Part shown: one piece after another, positions 1-9,216 of the stretch
Numbering within the stretch: position 1 is the stretch's first letter
Layout of the letters: each line of letters starts with the position of its first letter
Assembly: GCA_001626925.1 (NCBI GenBank)
Contig: LUOR01000004.1
Span: forward strand, 56,332-120,331
DNA: 64,000 bases
Direction of reading: 5' to 3'
Source of the DNA: Moraxellaceae bacterium REDSEA-S32_B1
Lineage (GTDB): Bacteria; Pseudomonadota; Gammaproteobacteria; Pseudomonadales; Moraxellaceae
Made by a program: the position numbers and the translations under genes
Notes under the pieces: model-generated
Told to the model about the DNA's origin: nothing
What the model saw: only the letters and a program-made list of their open reading frames with translations
The model's database searches: none

Positions 1-9
1 AAAACAACA

Positions 10-25
10 TGGCATGACATTTGCT
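10..25 (+). promoter_or_regulatory. Sigma-54 (-24/-12) promoter upstream of amtB
   Basis: The sequence TGGCAT-N5-TTGCT matches the sigma-54 consensus TGGCAC-N5-TTGCW except for one base, with the invariant GG and GC 12 bases apart. Transcription would start near position 36, about 58 bases before the amtB start codon. Ammonium transporter genes are classic sigma-54 targets under nitrogen limitation, so the context supports the call. An activator site would lie outside the window. Confidence 0.7.
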
Positions 26-93
26 AAAGCTAGATTAATCTCTAGTAAGTTAAGTCAAGTCAGCACAACGTAAATTAAAGGTTGGGGGATCTA

Positions 94-1500
94 ATGAATA
101 AATTGCTACTGGCGTTTGGTCTATCGACTGCGCTACTCGGTACATCACCAGTATGGGCCGAATCCGAATCTACAACTGCACCCGCTGAAGAAGCAGTCTT
201 GGCAGTTGAAACGACCGAAGCTCCAGATATGGTTGTGGTTGAAAACGCACCTGTCGAAGCTGTCGTTCTCGAAGAAGCAGCACCTGCTGAAGAAGAGCCA
301 ACACTAGATACAGGTGATACGGCGTGGATTTTGACATCTACCGCACTTGTACTATTAATGACAATTCCTGGTTTGGCATTGTTCTATGCAGGTATGGTAC
401 GTAAGAAAAGTGCATTGGGCACGATGGCGCATAGCTTAACGGCGGCGGCTGTGGTGAGTATTGCTTGGGTTGTAATTGGTTATAGTCTTGCCTTCACCGA
501 AGGCAATAGCTTTATCGGTGGCTTTGAGAAACTGATGCTCTCGGGGATTACGACCGATGCACTCAGTGGGACAATTCCTGAAATCCTATTCGTCATCTTC
601 CAAATGACTTTTGCCATCATCACTGTGGCGATCATCAGTGGTTCGATCGCGGATCGTATGAAGTTTAGCGCATGGCTTGCTTTCATCAGCATTTGGGTCA
701 TCGTTGTCTACGCACCGATTACACACTGGGTATGGGGTGGCGGTTGGTTAGCGAATGACGGCGCACTCGACTTTGCTGGTGGTACGGTTGTACACATCAA
801 CTCAGGTGTAGCAGGTCTAGTCGCAGCATATATGCTTGGTAAACGTATGGGCTACGGCAAAGAAGCAATGGCACCACACAACTTGACTTTAACTGTAGTC
901 GGCGCAAGCTTACTTTGGGTGGGCTGGTTCGGTTTCAACGGTGGTTCTGCTTTGGGCGCAAATGGTTCTGCGAGTTATGCAATCGTTGTTACTCAAGTTG
1001 CAGCAGCGTCAGCAGCATTATCTTGGTTGCTTGTTGAGCGCATGGTACGTGGTAAAGGTTCAGTACTTGGTGCGGCATCTGGTGCGGTCGCTGGTCTTGT
1101 CGTGATTACGCCTGCGGCTGGTTTCGTCACAGTTGGTGGTGCATTGATCATGGGCTTGATCGGTGGTGTAGTGTGTTTCTGGGGTATCAGCGGTTTAAAA
1201 CGTATGTTGAAAGCTGACGACTCTTTGGACGCATTTGGTTTACACGGTGTGGGTGGTATCGTTGGTGCGATCCTAACTGGTGTGTTTGCAAGTGAATTCA
1301 TCATGGGTGATAGTGCACCGACCAATATGATGCATCAATTGTGGGTACAAACTGAGGGTGTATTGGCAACCATCGCATACAGTGCAGTATTGACTTTCAT
1401 CATCTTGAAAGTGATCGACATCGTGATTGGAATTCGTGTAGATGCAGACGATGAGCGTATGGGCCTTGACTTAAGTCAACATGGCGAGCGTATAGAGTAA
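94..1500 (+). CDS. amtB: Ammonium transporter AmtB
   Basis: Ammonium/ammonia channel of the inner membrane (Amt/Mep/Rh family), 468 residues. The ATG at 94 follows a GGGGG ribosome binding site at 84-88; an upstream in-frame TTG at 82 would overlap that site and is not used. Residues 1-23 form a signal peptide ending at VWA. A Pro/Ala/Glu-rich acidic segment of roughly 50 residues follows before the first transport helix (ALVLLMTIPGLALFYAG). Eleven hydrophobic helices follow, with the Amt signatures THWVWGGGW and GLHGVGG, the latter carrying a pore histidine. The acidic N-terminal extension is unusual for the family. A sigma-54 promoter lies upstream; no glnK is visible, but the window starts here. 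Confidence 0.96.
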   Translation: MNKLLLAFGLSTALLGTSPVWAESESTTAPAEEAVLAVETTEAPDMVVVENAPVEAVVLEEAAPAEEEPTLDTGDTAWILTSTALVLLMTIPGLALFYAGMVRKKSALGTMAHSLTAAAVVSIAWVVIGYSLAFTEGNSFIGGFEKLMLSGITTDALSGTIPEILFVIFQMTFAIITVAIISGSIADRMKFSAWLAFISIWVIVVYAPITHWVWGGGWLANDGALDFAGGTVVHINSGVAGLVAAYMLGKRMGYGKEAMAPHNLTLTVVGASLLWVGWFGFNGGSALGANGSASYAIVVTQVAAASAALSWLLVERMVRGKGSVLGAASGAVAGLVVITPAAGFVTVGGALIMGLIGGVVCFWGISGLKRMLKADDSLDAFGLHGVGGIVGAILTGVFASEFIMGDSAPTNMMHQLWVQTEGVLATIAYSAVLTFIILKVIDIVIGIRVDADDERMGLDLSQHGERIE

Positions 1501-1527
1501 TTCTCACCACGTGCAAGATCTGAAAGT

Positions 1528-1556
1528 AAAAAAACTCCGCTTCGGCGGAGTTTTTT
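1528..1556 (+). terminator. Rho-independent terminator after amtB
   Basis: A 7-bp stem (ACTCCGC/GCGGAGT) with a TTCG tetraloop is followed by a run of T and preceded by A, so it can end amtB transcription. Confidence 0.93.
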
Positions 1557-1715
1557 ACTAAAACCTAAATATTGGAACTGAGCTTATTTGATTATATTAT
1601 AGTATTGCGAATGTTATTCTTGGTTTGATAAATGTGGGAATGGTCAAGCTCTTTTACTTGCTAGGATTGTGAAAAAGTGGAAATGAATATTTTGATAATT
1701 TAGAGTAGTTAAGTA

Positions 1716-2345
1716 ATGCACGCCAAAAATACCGCCTTAATCGTCGTCGATGTACAAAATGGCTTTTGTCCGAATGGCAATCTTGCTGTACCAAATGGTG
1801 ATGAAGTCGTACCGATCATTAATCACGTGGCGAAACATTTTCAAAATATTGTATTAACTCAAGACTGGCATCCTGCCGATCATATTTCTTTTGCAGAAAA
1901 CCACGTGGGTAAACAGCCTTTTGACACCATCGAACTGGATTATGGTACGCAAGTACTTTGGCCGACACATTGCTTGCAAGGCTCGCAGGATGCTGAGCTT
2001 CATCCTGATTTAAACATTCCAAGCGCACAACTGATTATCCGCAAAGGTTACCATCAGCATATCGACAGTTATTCGGCTTTCTTGGAAGCAGATCTGCAAA
2101 CCTCGACTGGACTCGCAGGCTACCTACAATCTCGTGGCATTGATACGGTTTATGTGGTCGGTTTGGCGACAGATTTCTGTGTGGCGTGGACAGCGATGGA
2201 CGCAGCTAAACTCGGCTTTTACAGTTATGTGATCGAAGATGCCTGCCGCGCCATTGATCTGAATGGTTCATTAGAGAATGCTTGGCAAGCCATGAACGAT
2301 GCGGGCGTAAAGTGCATATCATCCCAAGACATTCTTGCTGTGTAA
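1716..2345 (+). CDS. pncA: Nicotinamidase (PncA)
   Basis: Cytosolic isochorismatase-fold amidase that deamidates nicotinamide to nicotinate in the NAD salvage pathway. The 209-residue length fits PncA. The catalytic triad is visible as Asp12 (VDVQNGF), Lys110 (IIRKGYH) and Cys155 (TDFCVAW). Asp50, His52 and His57 (TQDWHPADH) form the expected metal site. The ATG at 1716 is the first in frame; the ribosome binding site is weak. It sits alone after an AT-rich gap, with ybaK 85 bases downstream on the same strand. Confidence 0.95.
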   Translation: MHAKNTALIVVDVQNGFCPNGNLAVPNGDEVVPIINHVAKHFQNIVLTQDWHPADHISFAENHVGKQPFDTIELDYGTQVLWPTHCLQGSQDAELHPDLNIPSAQLIIRKGYHQHIDSYSAFLEADLQTSTGLAGYLQSRGIDTVYVVGLATDFCVAWTAMDAAKLGFYSYVIEDACRAIDLNGSLENAWQAMNDAGVKCISSQDILAV

Positions 2346-2430
2346 TTGCATAATAATCGCTACCGATCAGCTTTAATCCTAAGCGTGACAGGTTTAAACT
2401 TGCCTAAATCTGTGTAAAAAATGATTCAAC

Positions 2431-2904
2431 ATGACGCCAGCCTGCAAACTCCTCGATCAACAAAATATTGCGTATCGCAAACATGAATACGATCATGATT
2501 CGAATAATCACAATTTTGGCTTGGAAGCGGTGGAAAAACTGGGATTGACGCTCGAGGAAACCTTTAAAACCTTATTGGTCACAGACGGTAAAAATCATTA
2601 TGTCGCCGTGCTTCCAGTCGCCTATCAACTCAATTTCAAAAAAGCCGCAAGCGCTCTGGGCTGTAAAAAACTGGCAATGGCAGAGATCAAAGATGCCGAA
2701 CGCCTGACAGGTTATCTGGTCGGTGGGATTAGCCCGCTAGGACAGAAAAAACGCCTAAAAACCGTGATTGATGATTCTGCACAACAATTTGAAAAAATGT
2801 ATGTTAGTGGTGGCAAACGTGGCTTAGATATCTCACTTGCACCCGATGATCTCAGCAAAGTATTAAAAGCAAACTTTGCCGAGATTCGAGATTTAGTCGG
2901 ATGA
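2431..2904 (+). CDS. ybaK: Cys-tRNA(Pro)/Cys-tRNA(Cys) deacylase YbaK
   Basis: Trans-editing enzyme of the YbaK/ProX family that hydrolyses mischarged Cys-tRNA(Pro). The 157 residues cover the whole single domain. Seen are the N-terminal [21 protein letters not shown] stretch typical of the family, the LxxTFKTLLV core, and the [14 protein letters not shown] motif of the substrate pocket. It lies 85 bases after pncA and may share its transcript. No unusual features. Confidence 0.92.
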   Translation: MTPACKLLDQQNIAYRKHEYDHDSNNHNFGLEAVEKLGLTLEETFKTLLVTDGKNHYVAVLPVAYQLNFKKAASALGCKKLAMAEIKDAERLTGYLVGGISPLGQKKRLKTVIDDSAQQFEKMYVSGGKRGLDISLAPDDLSKVLKANFAEIRDLVG

Positions 2905-3021
2905 CTTCAACTCCCCGACTGCGTTAATTGCTCTCAATGTACAACTTGTACACCTTCACTCAGTGGTCTTGCCGTTGAATTAAACTCATTCGCCTAAATA
3001 TGTTGATTCTTGCAAATAGAG

Positions 3022-3423
3022 TTATGATTTAATTGTAGTATCAATTCGTGTGCCACGAAGCAGGGTTTTAGTCACAGGTGTTTTCTGACAAATATCAAGA
3101 ATTTTTGTTTTGGTTGCCTCATCCAAGTCCTTGTCAAAACTCAGCTCACGAGTAATCCATTCCTCACCCTCTTTATTTATATTGAAGTGTAGATCAATGG
3201 AAAAATGCCCATAATCCAACGCTTTATGCTTTGCATACATGCGCAATGTGATCATCGTGCACGCCGCTAGTCCTGCAAGTAGATAATCATATGGTGCAGG
3301 TCCTTTATCACCACCACCAAAACTCTCAGGCTTATCGGTAATATAATGATGTTTCCCACTGCTGAGTTCACCTGCCCACGGTGAGTCTAGGCTAGTGATT
3401 TTTGTATTTGCGATGCTCGCCAT
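3022..3423 (-). CDS. OsmC-family peroxiredoxin-like protein
   Basis: Small OsmC/Ohr-fold protein of 133 residues; family members reduce organic hydroperoxides with two cysteines. Cys55 (LAACTMITLRMYAKHK) and Cys112 (LDICQKTPVTKTL) occupy the expected places: the first in the central helix, the second in the C-terminal CPVxxTL-like motif, here CQKTPVTKTL. The sequence is closer to the general OsmC (YhfA-like) group than to Ohr. The gene follows the pirin gene on the same strand with a 73-base gap, so the two may be co-transcribed, and both suit an oxidative-stress role. Confidence 0.88.
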   Translation of the reverse strand: MASIANTKITSLDSPWAGELSSGKHHYITDKPESFGGGDKGPAPYDYLLAGLAACTMITLRMYAKHKALDYGHFSIDLHFNINKEGEEWITRELSFDKDLDEATKTKILDICQKTPVTKTLLRGTRIDTTIKS

Positions 3424-3496
3424 GTTGCCGTCCTCATTTTGTATTCTAGGTTTTGTATTTTGCGTTTTGCATTTTACAGTTTTAGCTCAGGCAGGC

Positions 3497-4444
3497 TTAT
3501 TTTGAAGCCCGCATCTGATCTGGAATCTCAGGCGCAATCAGACGTTTACCTTGATACGATGGTATTTCACCAAAACGTACATCATGGTCAATCCATTGCT
3601 GACGTGCCTCTTTCATTTCTTCCGTAGTACGTGCTACAAAATTCCACCACAATAGAATTTCACTTTCAAACGGTTCACCACCAATCAGTAGCACTCGTGC
3701 ACCTTTTTTCATTTTTAGGTGCATTTTTTCATTGCCAACTTCGAGCACCACCATATTGTCCTGTGTCAGCGCATGACCGTTGATTTCAGCTTCCGCTTCC
3801 ATCGCCAACAGCCCATATTCAAACTCAGGATTTAAATCCAAAATCACCTCGACATCATCGACGGCTTCGACATCTACACCAAGCATCTTGCTATAGACTT
3901 GCACTGGCGAGGTCGTGCCAAGAAAATCACCGACCAATACCGAAAATATTGCGCCATCTTGTTCAATGGTTGGAAGCTCAGGATAATGCTCAAACTTCGG
4001 CGCCATATGACGATGCGCTTCAGGCAATGCAATCCAAAGCTGTGCCGCATGTAAGCCTGTTTCTGCCGATGGCGTCACTTCGGTGTGGGAAATACCCTGT
4101 CCTGCGGTCATCAGATTGACTTGTTTTGGGCGAATCAATTGCTCACTGCCCACGCTGTCGTGGTGCATCACTGTGCCTTCGATCATCCATGTAAAGGTCT
4201 GCAATCCAATATGCGGATGCGGTCCGACATCCATGCCATCATTCGGTGCAAACTGCACAGGTCCTGCATGGTCAAGGAAACACCATGCGCCAATCATACG
4301 TTTGTCTTTGCTCGGCAATGCACGTTTGATCGTGGTACTTGTGCCGACGATGGCAGAACGCAGATGGACTTCTTTGATGCTATTTGGTTTGGCTAATGGA
4401 CAATCTGAAGATTGTGACACGCTATCTGTCGTGGTATTGGTCAT
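3497..4444 (-). CDS. Pirin family protein
   Basis: Bicupin of 315 residues. The N-terminal cupin shows the metal site as GPHPHIGLQTFT and, further on, GISHTEVTP, which supply the His/His/His/Glu ligands of pirins. The C-terminal half carries the second cupin (FEYGLLAMEAEAEINGH). Some bacterial pirins have quercetin dioxygenase activity; others are regulators, so the substrate is unknown. Its first residues after the start are polar and variable, so the exact start is uncertain. It lies upstream of the OsmC gene on the same strand. A second, shorter pirin is encoded at 62.7 kb. Confidence 0.92.
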   Translation of the reverse strand: MTNTTTDSVSQSSDCPLAKPNSIKEVHLRSAIVGTSTTIKRALPSKDKRMIGAWCFLDHAGPVQFAPNDGMDVGPHPHIGLQTFTWMIEGTVMHHDSVGSEQLIRPKQVNLMTAGQGISHTEVTPSAETGLHAAQLWIALPEAHRHMAPKFEHYPELPTIEQDGAIFSVLVGDFLGTTSPVQVYSKMLGVDVEAVDDVEVILDLNPEFEYGLLAMEAEAEINGHALTQDNMVVLEVGNEKMHLKMKKGARVLLIGGEPFESEILLWWNFVARTTEEMKEARQQWIDHDVRFGEIPSYQGKRLIAPEIPDQMRASK

Positions 4445-4586
4445 GTTATTTCCTTATTTCTAGCTTATCTGTTACTGGTTTTCGACTGAATTTTTTATAG
4501 AATATCGAAATCGTGCGACAGATCACAGTTCAGAATTGCAACGCTGTGTGTATATTATTTTGATTTATGACAAATATTTTTAGGAG

Positions 4587-5405
4587 ATGTACACAATCTT
4601 ATGTAAAAATACTGTTGAAGAAATAATCACTACTTATCAAATGAACAGTAATAAACACGAAAATTACGAACTTTTAAATTTGCTCGGTTATGGCTTGGCG
4701 AAGTTTGACAATGATTTTATTCAACAATTTGGCTTTTCGACCAAATCTGCATTCTATGAATATTTCGTTAAGTTAGGAATCGTTGAAACTGGAAGTGTCG
4801 TTAAAAACAGAATGGATTTATTTGATCCATTTTTTGACAATGATCGCAAAGGTTGGTGGCAAAAAGGCGACGCATACATTCACCGTAAACATCTGATTGA
4901 TAATCTATTCGGCAGTGAAAACTGCGTCGGTTACGCCAATATCGTCAAACTTTTTCTGCATGAAAATTTTAAAATTAATGACTTTATTGTACAGGTCAAA
5001 CCCATCGTAAAGTCAAGATTTAAGAAGCTACAAGAAACAGGATTGGAAGCTGAGCTGTATTTCCTAAATAACTATCAATCCATTGATATTTTTAAAGATG
5101 GAAGCATCGAAGATGCTCGTCTATATGGTGATGGCTACGATTTTCAAATCAATGTACCAAATACGTCGTATTTAGCTGAAATCAAAGGGATTCGTGCCAA
5201 GAAAGGTCGCTTTCGTTTAACCGAGAATGAATATAAAAAAGCGCAAGAATACCAGCTAGATTACATCATTACTTTAGTATTGAATTTAGATGATACGCCG
5301 ACATTTTTAACCATTGACGATCCACTTAAGAACCTGAAATTTGAAGAAAAAATCATCAAATCAAAAGAAGTTAAAGAATATCATTTGGTATCTGATATAT
5401 GTTAG
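4587..5405 (+). CDS. DUF3883 domain protein, putative PD-(D/E)XK nuclease-fold
   Basis: A 272-residue protein not recognised by name. Residues 150-245 match the DUF3883 pattern: GLEAE at 152-156, GDGYDFQI with Asp185, AEIKG with Glu198 and Lys200, then FRLTENEYKKAQ. The Asp...Glu-X-Lys spacing is that of the PD-(D/E)XK nuclease fold. DUF3883 is frequently found in restriction and other defence proteins, usually as one domain of much larger proteins; here it is attached only to a helical N-terminal region with aromatic-rich WWQKGDAYIHRKHL. The start is uncertain: ATG 4587 has TAGGAG directly against it, while ATG 4641 has no clear ribosome site. It overlaps the next gene by 7 bases. The function as nuclease is inference. 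Confidence 0.7.
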   Translation: MYTILCKNTVEEIITTYQMNSNKHENYELLNLLGYGLAKFDNDFIQQFGFSTKSAFYEYFVKLGIVETGSVVKNRMDLFDPFFDNDRKGWWQKGDAYIHRKHLIDNLFGSENCVGYANIVKLFLHENFKINDFIVQVKPIVKSRFKKLQETGLEAELYFLNNYQSIDIFKDGSIEDARLYGDGYDFQINVPNTSYLAEIKGIRAKKGRFRLTENEYKKAQEYQLDYIITLVLNLDDTPTFLTIDDPLKNLKFEEKIIKSKEVKEYHLVSDIC

Positions 5406-5668
5406 AACTCAGCGAGAAAGTTAAAGTTTTGAAAGACTATCTTGATGAGATTGGCGACACTCATGCGGATCGTTTTAAAACAGATATTGTCTTTTACTTT
5501 AATGAGTTTGAAGATGAACAAAGCTGTGATTTTCAATTTCTAAATAGACTCAATTCAAAAGAAGAAATTCATAGCGTGATTGATCATTTGATTTCCAAGA
5601 TTGTACTGAAGTTTGACGAAGATGAAGAACAATTATCTGACTTTATCTTTTATGCGCTAAATCCTTAA
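5399..5668 (+). CDS. Small acidic hypothetical protein, partner of the DUF3883 gene
   Basis: An 89-residue protein of unknown family. It is rich in Asp/Glu and aromatic residues (FYFNEFEDEQ, KFDEDEEQLSDFIFYAL) and predicted to be mostly helical, with no signal peptide or membrane segment. Its ATG lies inside the end of the DUF3883 gene (7-base overlap), which implies translational coupling and a shared function. Acidic small partners of nuclease-like proteins can be inhibitors, DNA mimics or subunits; none of these is shown here. Confidence 0.7.
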   Translation: MLELSEKVKVLKDYLDEIGDTHADRFKTDIVFYFNEFEDEQSCDFQFLNRLNSKEEIHSVIDHLISKIVLKFDEDEEQLSDFIFYALNP

Positions 5669-5702
5669 GCTCAATTTAAGTGAATATCTTTTTTGATAAA
5701 AC

Positions 5703-5733
5703 GAATAAAAAAAGAGCACCGAAGTACTCTTTT
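5703..5733 (-). terminator. Rho-independent terminator of guaA
   Basis: Read on the minus strand, AAAAGAGTAC-TTCG-GTGCTCTTTT forms a 10-bp stem with one G-T wobble and a UUCG loop, followed by a T run. It lies just beyond the guaA stop codon and could also serve the converging DUF3883 pair. Confidence 0.88.
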
Positions 5734-5811
5734 AAGGTAATTTCCGAACTGCCGCGAGCGTAGCTCTTGGCGTTCGCTAGGCAAGACGCAATGCATCTTG
5801 AAAGCCCTAGC

Positions 5812-7380
5812 TCACTCCCATTCAATCGTTGCAGGTGGCTTACTCGATACATCATAGACCACACGTGATACATCTTTGATTTCATTCATAATACGAGTTG
5901 AGATACGATCAACTAAATCATACGGTAGATGCGCAAAACGAGCAGTCATAAAGTCCACTGTTTCCACAGCACGTAGCGCAATCACCCACGCATAACGACG
6001 ACCATCGCCAACCACACCTACAGACTTCACAGGTTGGAATACCGCAAAGGCTTGCGCTGTCTTGTCATACCAACCACTGGCACGAAGCTCCTGCATAAAG
6101 ATGTCGTCCGCAAGACGCAGAATATCTGCATATTCCTTTTTCACTTCGCCCAAGATACGCACACCAAGACCCGGTCCTGGGAACGGATGACGATAGATCA
6201 TGCTATGTGGTAAGCCAAGCGTGGTGCCGAGTTTACGCACTTCATCTTTAAACAAATCACGTAATGGCTCAACCAAGTCAAACGCCAAATCTTCAGGTAA
6301 TCCGCCGACATTGTGATGCGATTTGATCACATGCGCCTTACCTTGTTTGCTCGCTGCCGATTCGATCACATCAGGGTAAATCGTACCTTGCGCCAAGAAT
6401 TTCACGCCATCGAGCTTACGAGCTTCTTCTGCAAAGACTTCGATAAATTCACGACCGATGATTTTACGTTTTTTCTCAGGATCTACTTCACCTGCAAGCG
6501 CTGTCAAGAAACGCTCTTCAGCATCAGCACGGATCACTCGAATACCCATGTTGTCCGCAAACATTTGCATGACTTGATCGCCTTCGTTTAAGCGAAGCAA
6601 ACCATTATCGACGAATACACAGGTCAATTGATCGCCAATTGCTTTATGCAATAATGCTGCAACCACAGAAGAATCCACACCACCAGACAAGCCTAGCAAG
6701 ACTTTTTCATTGCCGATTTGTTCTCGAAGCTGTTCGACACGAAGCTCGATAATATGCTCAGGTGTCCATAGACCACCGCAACCACAGATTTTATGCACGA
6801 AGTTTGAAAGTAATTCTGCGCCTTTTGCGGTATGCGTCACTTCAGGGTGAAACTGTACACCGTAGAAGCGACGAGTTTCATCAGATGCCGCCGCATACGG
6901 ACAGCTTGGCGTGCTTGCCGTGGTGGTAAAACCTTGTGGTAATTGACCAACTTTATCACCGTGGCTCATCCACACATGCAATTGATCTTCACGATCTTGT
7001 AGATTACCAATCAACTGGTCACGAGTTTGAATATCGACTTCTGCATAGCCGAACTCATGCACTGTGCCTGCTTCGACTTTTCCGCCCAATTGTTCAGACA
7101 TGGTTTGGAAGCCGTAGCAAATCCCCAGTACAGGCACACCGAGTTCAAATACCACTTGTGGCGCACGAGGACTGCCCTCGATATGCACGCTTTCTGGACC
7201 ACCTGAGAGGATGATGCCGTTTGGATTAAAGGCACGAATCTCGTCTTCAGTCATGTCATAGGCGTACATTTCTGAATACACACCTGCTTCACGGACACGG
7301 CGAGCGATTAACTGGCTGTATTGCGAGCCAAAATCAAGGATAAGAATACGGTCTTCGGTAATTTGAGTATTGGTCGTCAT
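5812..7380 (-). CDS. guaA: GMP synthase (glutamine-hydrolysing)
   Basis: Converts XMP to GMP with ATP and glutamine, the last step of guanine nucleotide synthesis. The 522-residue length is standard. The N-terminal class I amidotransferase carries Cys88 (GICYGFQ) and the His/Glu pair in [10 protein letters not shown]. The ATP pyrophosphatase domain has the P-loop LSGGVDSSV. The C-terminal dimerisation domain ends in the conserved PPATIEWE. The gene is monocistronic here, with a terminator downstream and a long intergenic region upstream. Confidence 0.98.
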   Translation of the reverse strand: MTTNTQITEDRILILDFGSQYSQLIARRVREAGVYSEMYAYDMTEDEIRAFNPNGIILSGGPESVHIEGSPRAPQVVFELGVPVLGICYGFQTMSEQLGGKVEAGTVHEFGYAEVDIQTRDQLIGNLQDREDQLHVWMSHGDKVGQLPQGFTTTASTPSCPYAAASDETRRFYGVQFHPEVTHTAKGAELLSNFVHKICGCGGLWTPEHIIELRVEQLREQIGNEKVLLGLSGGVDSSVVAALLHKAIGDQLTCVFVDNGLLRLNEGDQVMQMFADNMGIRVIRADAEERFLTALAGEVDPEKKRKIIGREFIEVFAEEARKLDGVKFLAQGTIYPDVIESAASKQGKAHVIKSHHNVGGLPEDLAFDLVEPLRDLFKDEVRKLGTTLGLPHSMIYRHPFPGPGLGVRILGEVKKEYADILRLADDIFMQELRASGWYDKTAQAFAVFQPVKSVGVVGDGRRYAWVIALRAVETVDFMTARFAHLPYDLVDRISTRIMNEIKDVSRVVYDVSSKPPATIEWE

Positions 7381-7809
7381 CAGCTACAACTTATACAAGG
7401 CGAGAAATTAAGCGCTGTATTTTAGCATTTTCTACGGTGAACTGCATCGATTTGCGATAGTTTGGATTATATATTTCATGACTTAACCTATAAAATTGAT
7501 CTTTTGTTGTCTGATATCTTGTGCATTAAGTAATTCGCTAGGTAATAATGTTGATTGTTTTGACAATTGTGTAAGGCATGTGTCAGGTATCGGTATGGTT
7601 TTTATCCACTTACTTTTGATAATGACGTGACTTCAATTCGTTTCACTGGCAAACTTTAGTCAAAATGTGATTTTCTAAAACAATTTATACAAATTTTGGC
7701 TTGGGATTCGTCCTAAAACAGTGAATAATTGTCTGAATTGCATGTGTTATTTTAAATTTATTTTTTAAGATAATTATCGGCTAAACCATAAAACTAATCG
7801 TTGTGTTGC
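7381..7809. other. Intergenic region between guaA and rsmH
   Basis: About 430 bases of AT-rich DNA between divergent guaA and rsmH. It must hold promoters for both. A TTGACA at 7560-7565 is a possible -35 for the division cluster, but no convincing -10 hexamer follows at 16-18 bases. In many bacteria mraZ occupies this place; no mraZ reading frame is visible. No RNA gene was recognised. Confidence 0.6.
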
Positions 7810-8739
7810 ATGTCCCATATTTCTGTGTTGTTAGATGAAACTGTTGATGCTGTATTAGGCGAGAAGCAGTCAGGTGTTTTTGTTGATGCGACCTTTGGTC
7901 GTGGAGGACATACTCGTCAACTTTTAAGTCGTCTTGATGCCGATGCCAAAGTCTATGCCTTCGATAAAGACCCGCAAGCACTGGCAGAAGCACAGAAACT
8001 CACCGAAGCAGATTCACGTTTTCAAATTATCCATGCCAGTTTTGCCGATTTAAAAGATACTTTGGCTGAACTTGGCGTAGATGCGGTGGATGGGATTATG
8101 GCGGATTTAGGCGTATCTTCACCACAGCTTGATCAGGCAGAACGTGGTTTTAGTTTTATGCATGATGGTCCTCTCGATATGCGGATGGACAACTCGCAAG
8201 GCTTAACAGCGGCCGAGTGGCTCCTTGAAGTCGATGAAACAGAGCTTGCCAATATTATTTTTAAATATGGTGAGGAGCGTTATAGCCGACGCATCGCTAA
8301 GGCGATTAAAAATGCAGGGCAAATTGATACGACTGCGCAACTGGCTGAAATCGTCAAAGTTGCCCATCCGAAATGGGAAAAGCATAAACACGCAGCGACC
8401 CGAACATTTCAAGCGATTCGTATTTTTATCAATCGTGAGCTGGATGATGTCGAGCAGTTTTTACCGCAAGCGGTGGAATTATTAAAAGCCAATGGTCGCC
8501 TTGCAGTGATTAGTTTTCACTCCCTTGAAGATCGTTTAATCAAACAATTTATTCAAAAAGAATCAACTTTGCCTGAACAAGATTGGGGTGAGGTACTTTC
8601 ACAAACGGAACAACAAGATACGCGTCGTTTAAAGAAAGTTGCACGCATCTCACCAAGCCAAGAGGAAGTGAAGGAAAATCCACGTTCACGCAGTGCATGG
8701 TTACGTGTGGCATCACGTTTGCCGCAGCGTGAGGAGTAA
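7810..8739 (+). CDS. rsmH: 16S rRNA (cytosine-1402-N4)-methyltransferase RsmH
   Basis: Methylates C1402 of 16S rRNA at N4 using S-adenosylmethionine. The 309 residues from ATG 7810 (MSHISVLLDE) match the family start; a TTG three codons upstream is less likely. Seen are the SAM-binding FVDATFGRGGHT motif, MADLGVSSPQLD, DMRMD and the C-terminal SFHSLEDR motif. First gene of the division and cell-wall cluster; it ends 4 bases before ftsL, so the two are co-transcribed. Confidence 0.97.
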   Translation: MSHISVLLDETVDAVLGEKQSGVFVDATFGRGGHTRQLLSRLDADAKVYAFDKDPQALAEAQKLTEADSRFQIIHASFADLKDTLAELGVDAVDGIMADLGVSSPQLDQAERGFSFMHDGPLDMRMDNSQGLTAAEWLLEVDETELANIIFKYGEERYSRRIAKAIKNAGQIDTTAQLAEIVKVAHPKWEKHKHAATRTFQAIRIFINRELDDVEQFLPQAVELLKANGRLAVISFHSLEDRLIKQFIQKESTLPEQDWGEVLSQTEQQDTRRLKKVARISPSQEEVKENPRSRSAWLRVASRLPQREE

Positions 8740-8743
8740 GGAC

Positions 8744-9190
8744 ATGGTCAAAACAAAAAAGCATACCTCAGCCAACTCAACATCTAAGCTCGATAAAACA
8801 TTGGTAAATCAGCGACTTCAAGCTGAATTCCTTCAAGAAAAGTCGACTTTGCAGAATATTGCCATTATTTTTGTATTGCTCGTTGCAGTGATGGGCAGTG
8901 CATTTATGGTGGTTCATCAAGTGTTCCAATATCGTTATGATTATCGAGGTTTTACCAAGTTGATTCGGGAAAAGGATAATCTTAATGCCGAATGGGGAAG
9001 GTTGTTGATTGAGCAACAAACTTTTGGCGCAACAGCGCAGATTGGCAGTCGCGCGGTGACACAATTACGCATGTTTTCACCGCCCGCATCGCAAACTGTG
9101 GTGATCGCCAGTAATCAATTGGCAACGGAGAAAATTGCTTTGGGCGAATCGCAGATTGAACAAACTGAAGCACAAAGTGTTTCACAGTAA
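8744..9190 (+). CDS. ftsL: Cell division protein FtsL
   Basis: Bitopic divisome protein that, with FtsB and FtsQ, recruits and activates FtsW-FtsI. The ATG at 8744 is preceded by GAGGAGTAAGGAC, a strong ribosome site overlapping the end of rsmH. The 148-residue protein has a basic cytoplasmic tail of about 44 residues, one membrane helix (IAIIFVLLVAVMGSAFMVVHQVFQ) and a periplasmic coiled-coil region. Sequence identity is low in this family; the call leans on position between rsmH and ftsI and on topology. Confidence 0.9.
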   Translation: MVKTKKHTSANSTSKLDKTLVNQRLQAEFLQEKSTLQNIAIIFVLLVAVMGSAFMVVHQVFQYRYDYRGFTKLIREKDNLNAEWGRLLIEQQTFGATAQIGSRAVTQLRMFSPPASQTVVIASNQLATEKIALGESQIEQTEAQSVSQ

Positions 9191-9216
9191 ATGGATAAAG
9201 TTTAAATTTTTGCAAG

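Noticed and set aside
993..1325. 110-codon antisense frame within amtB
   Set aside because: Pro/Thr/Ala-rich shadow of the GC-rich amtB codons; no ribosome site.
7560..7588. TTGACA as a -35 box for the division cluster
   Set aside because: No acceptable -10 hexamer at 16-18 bases; not listed as a promoter.
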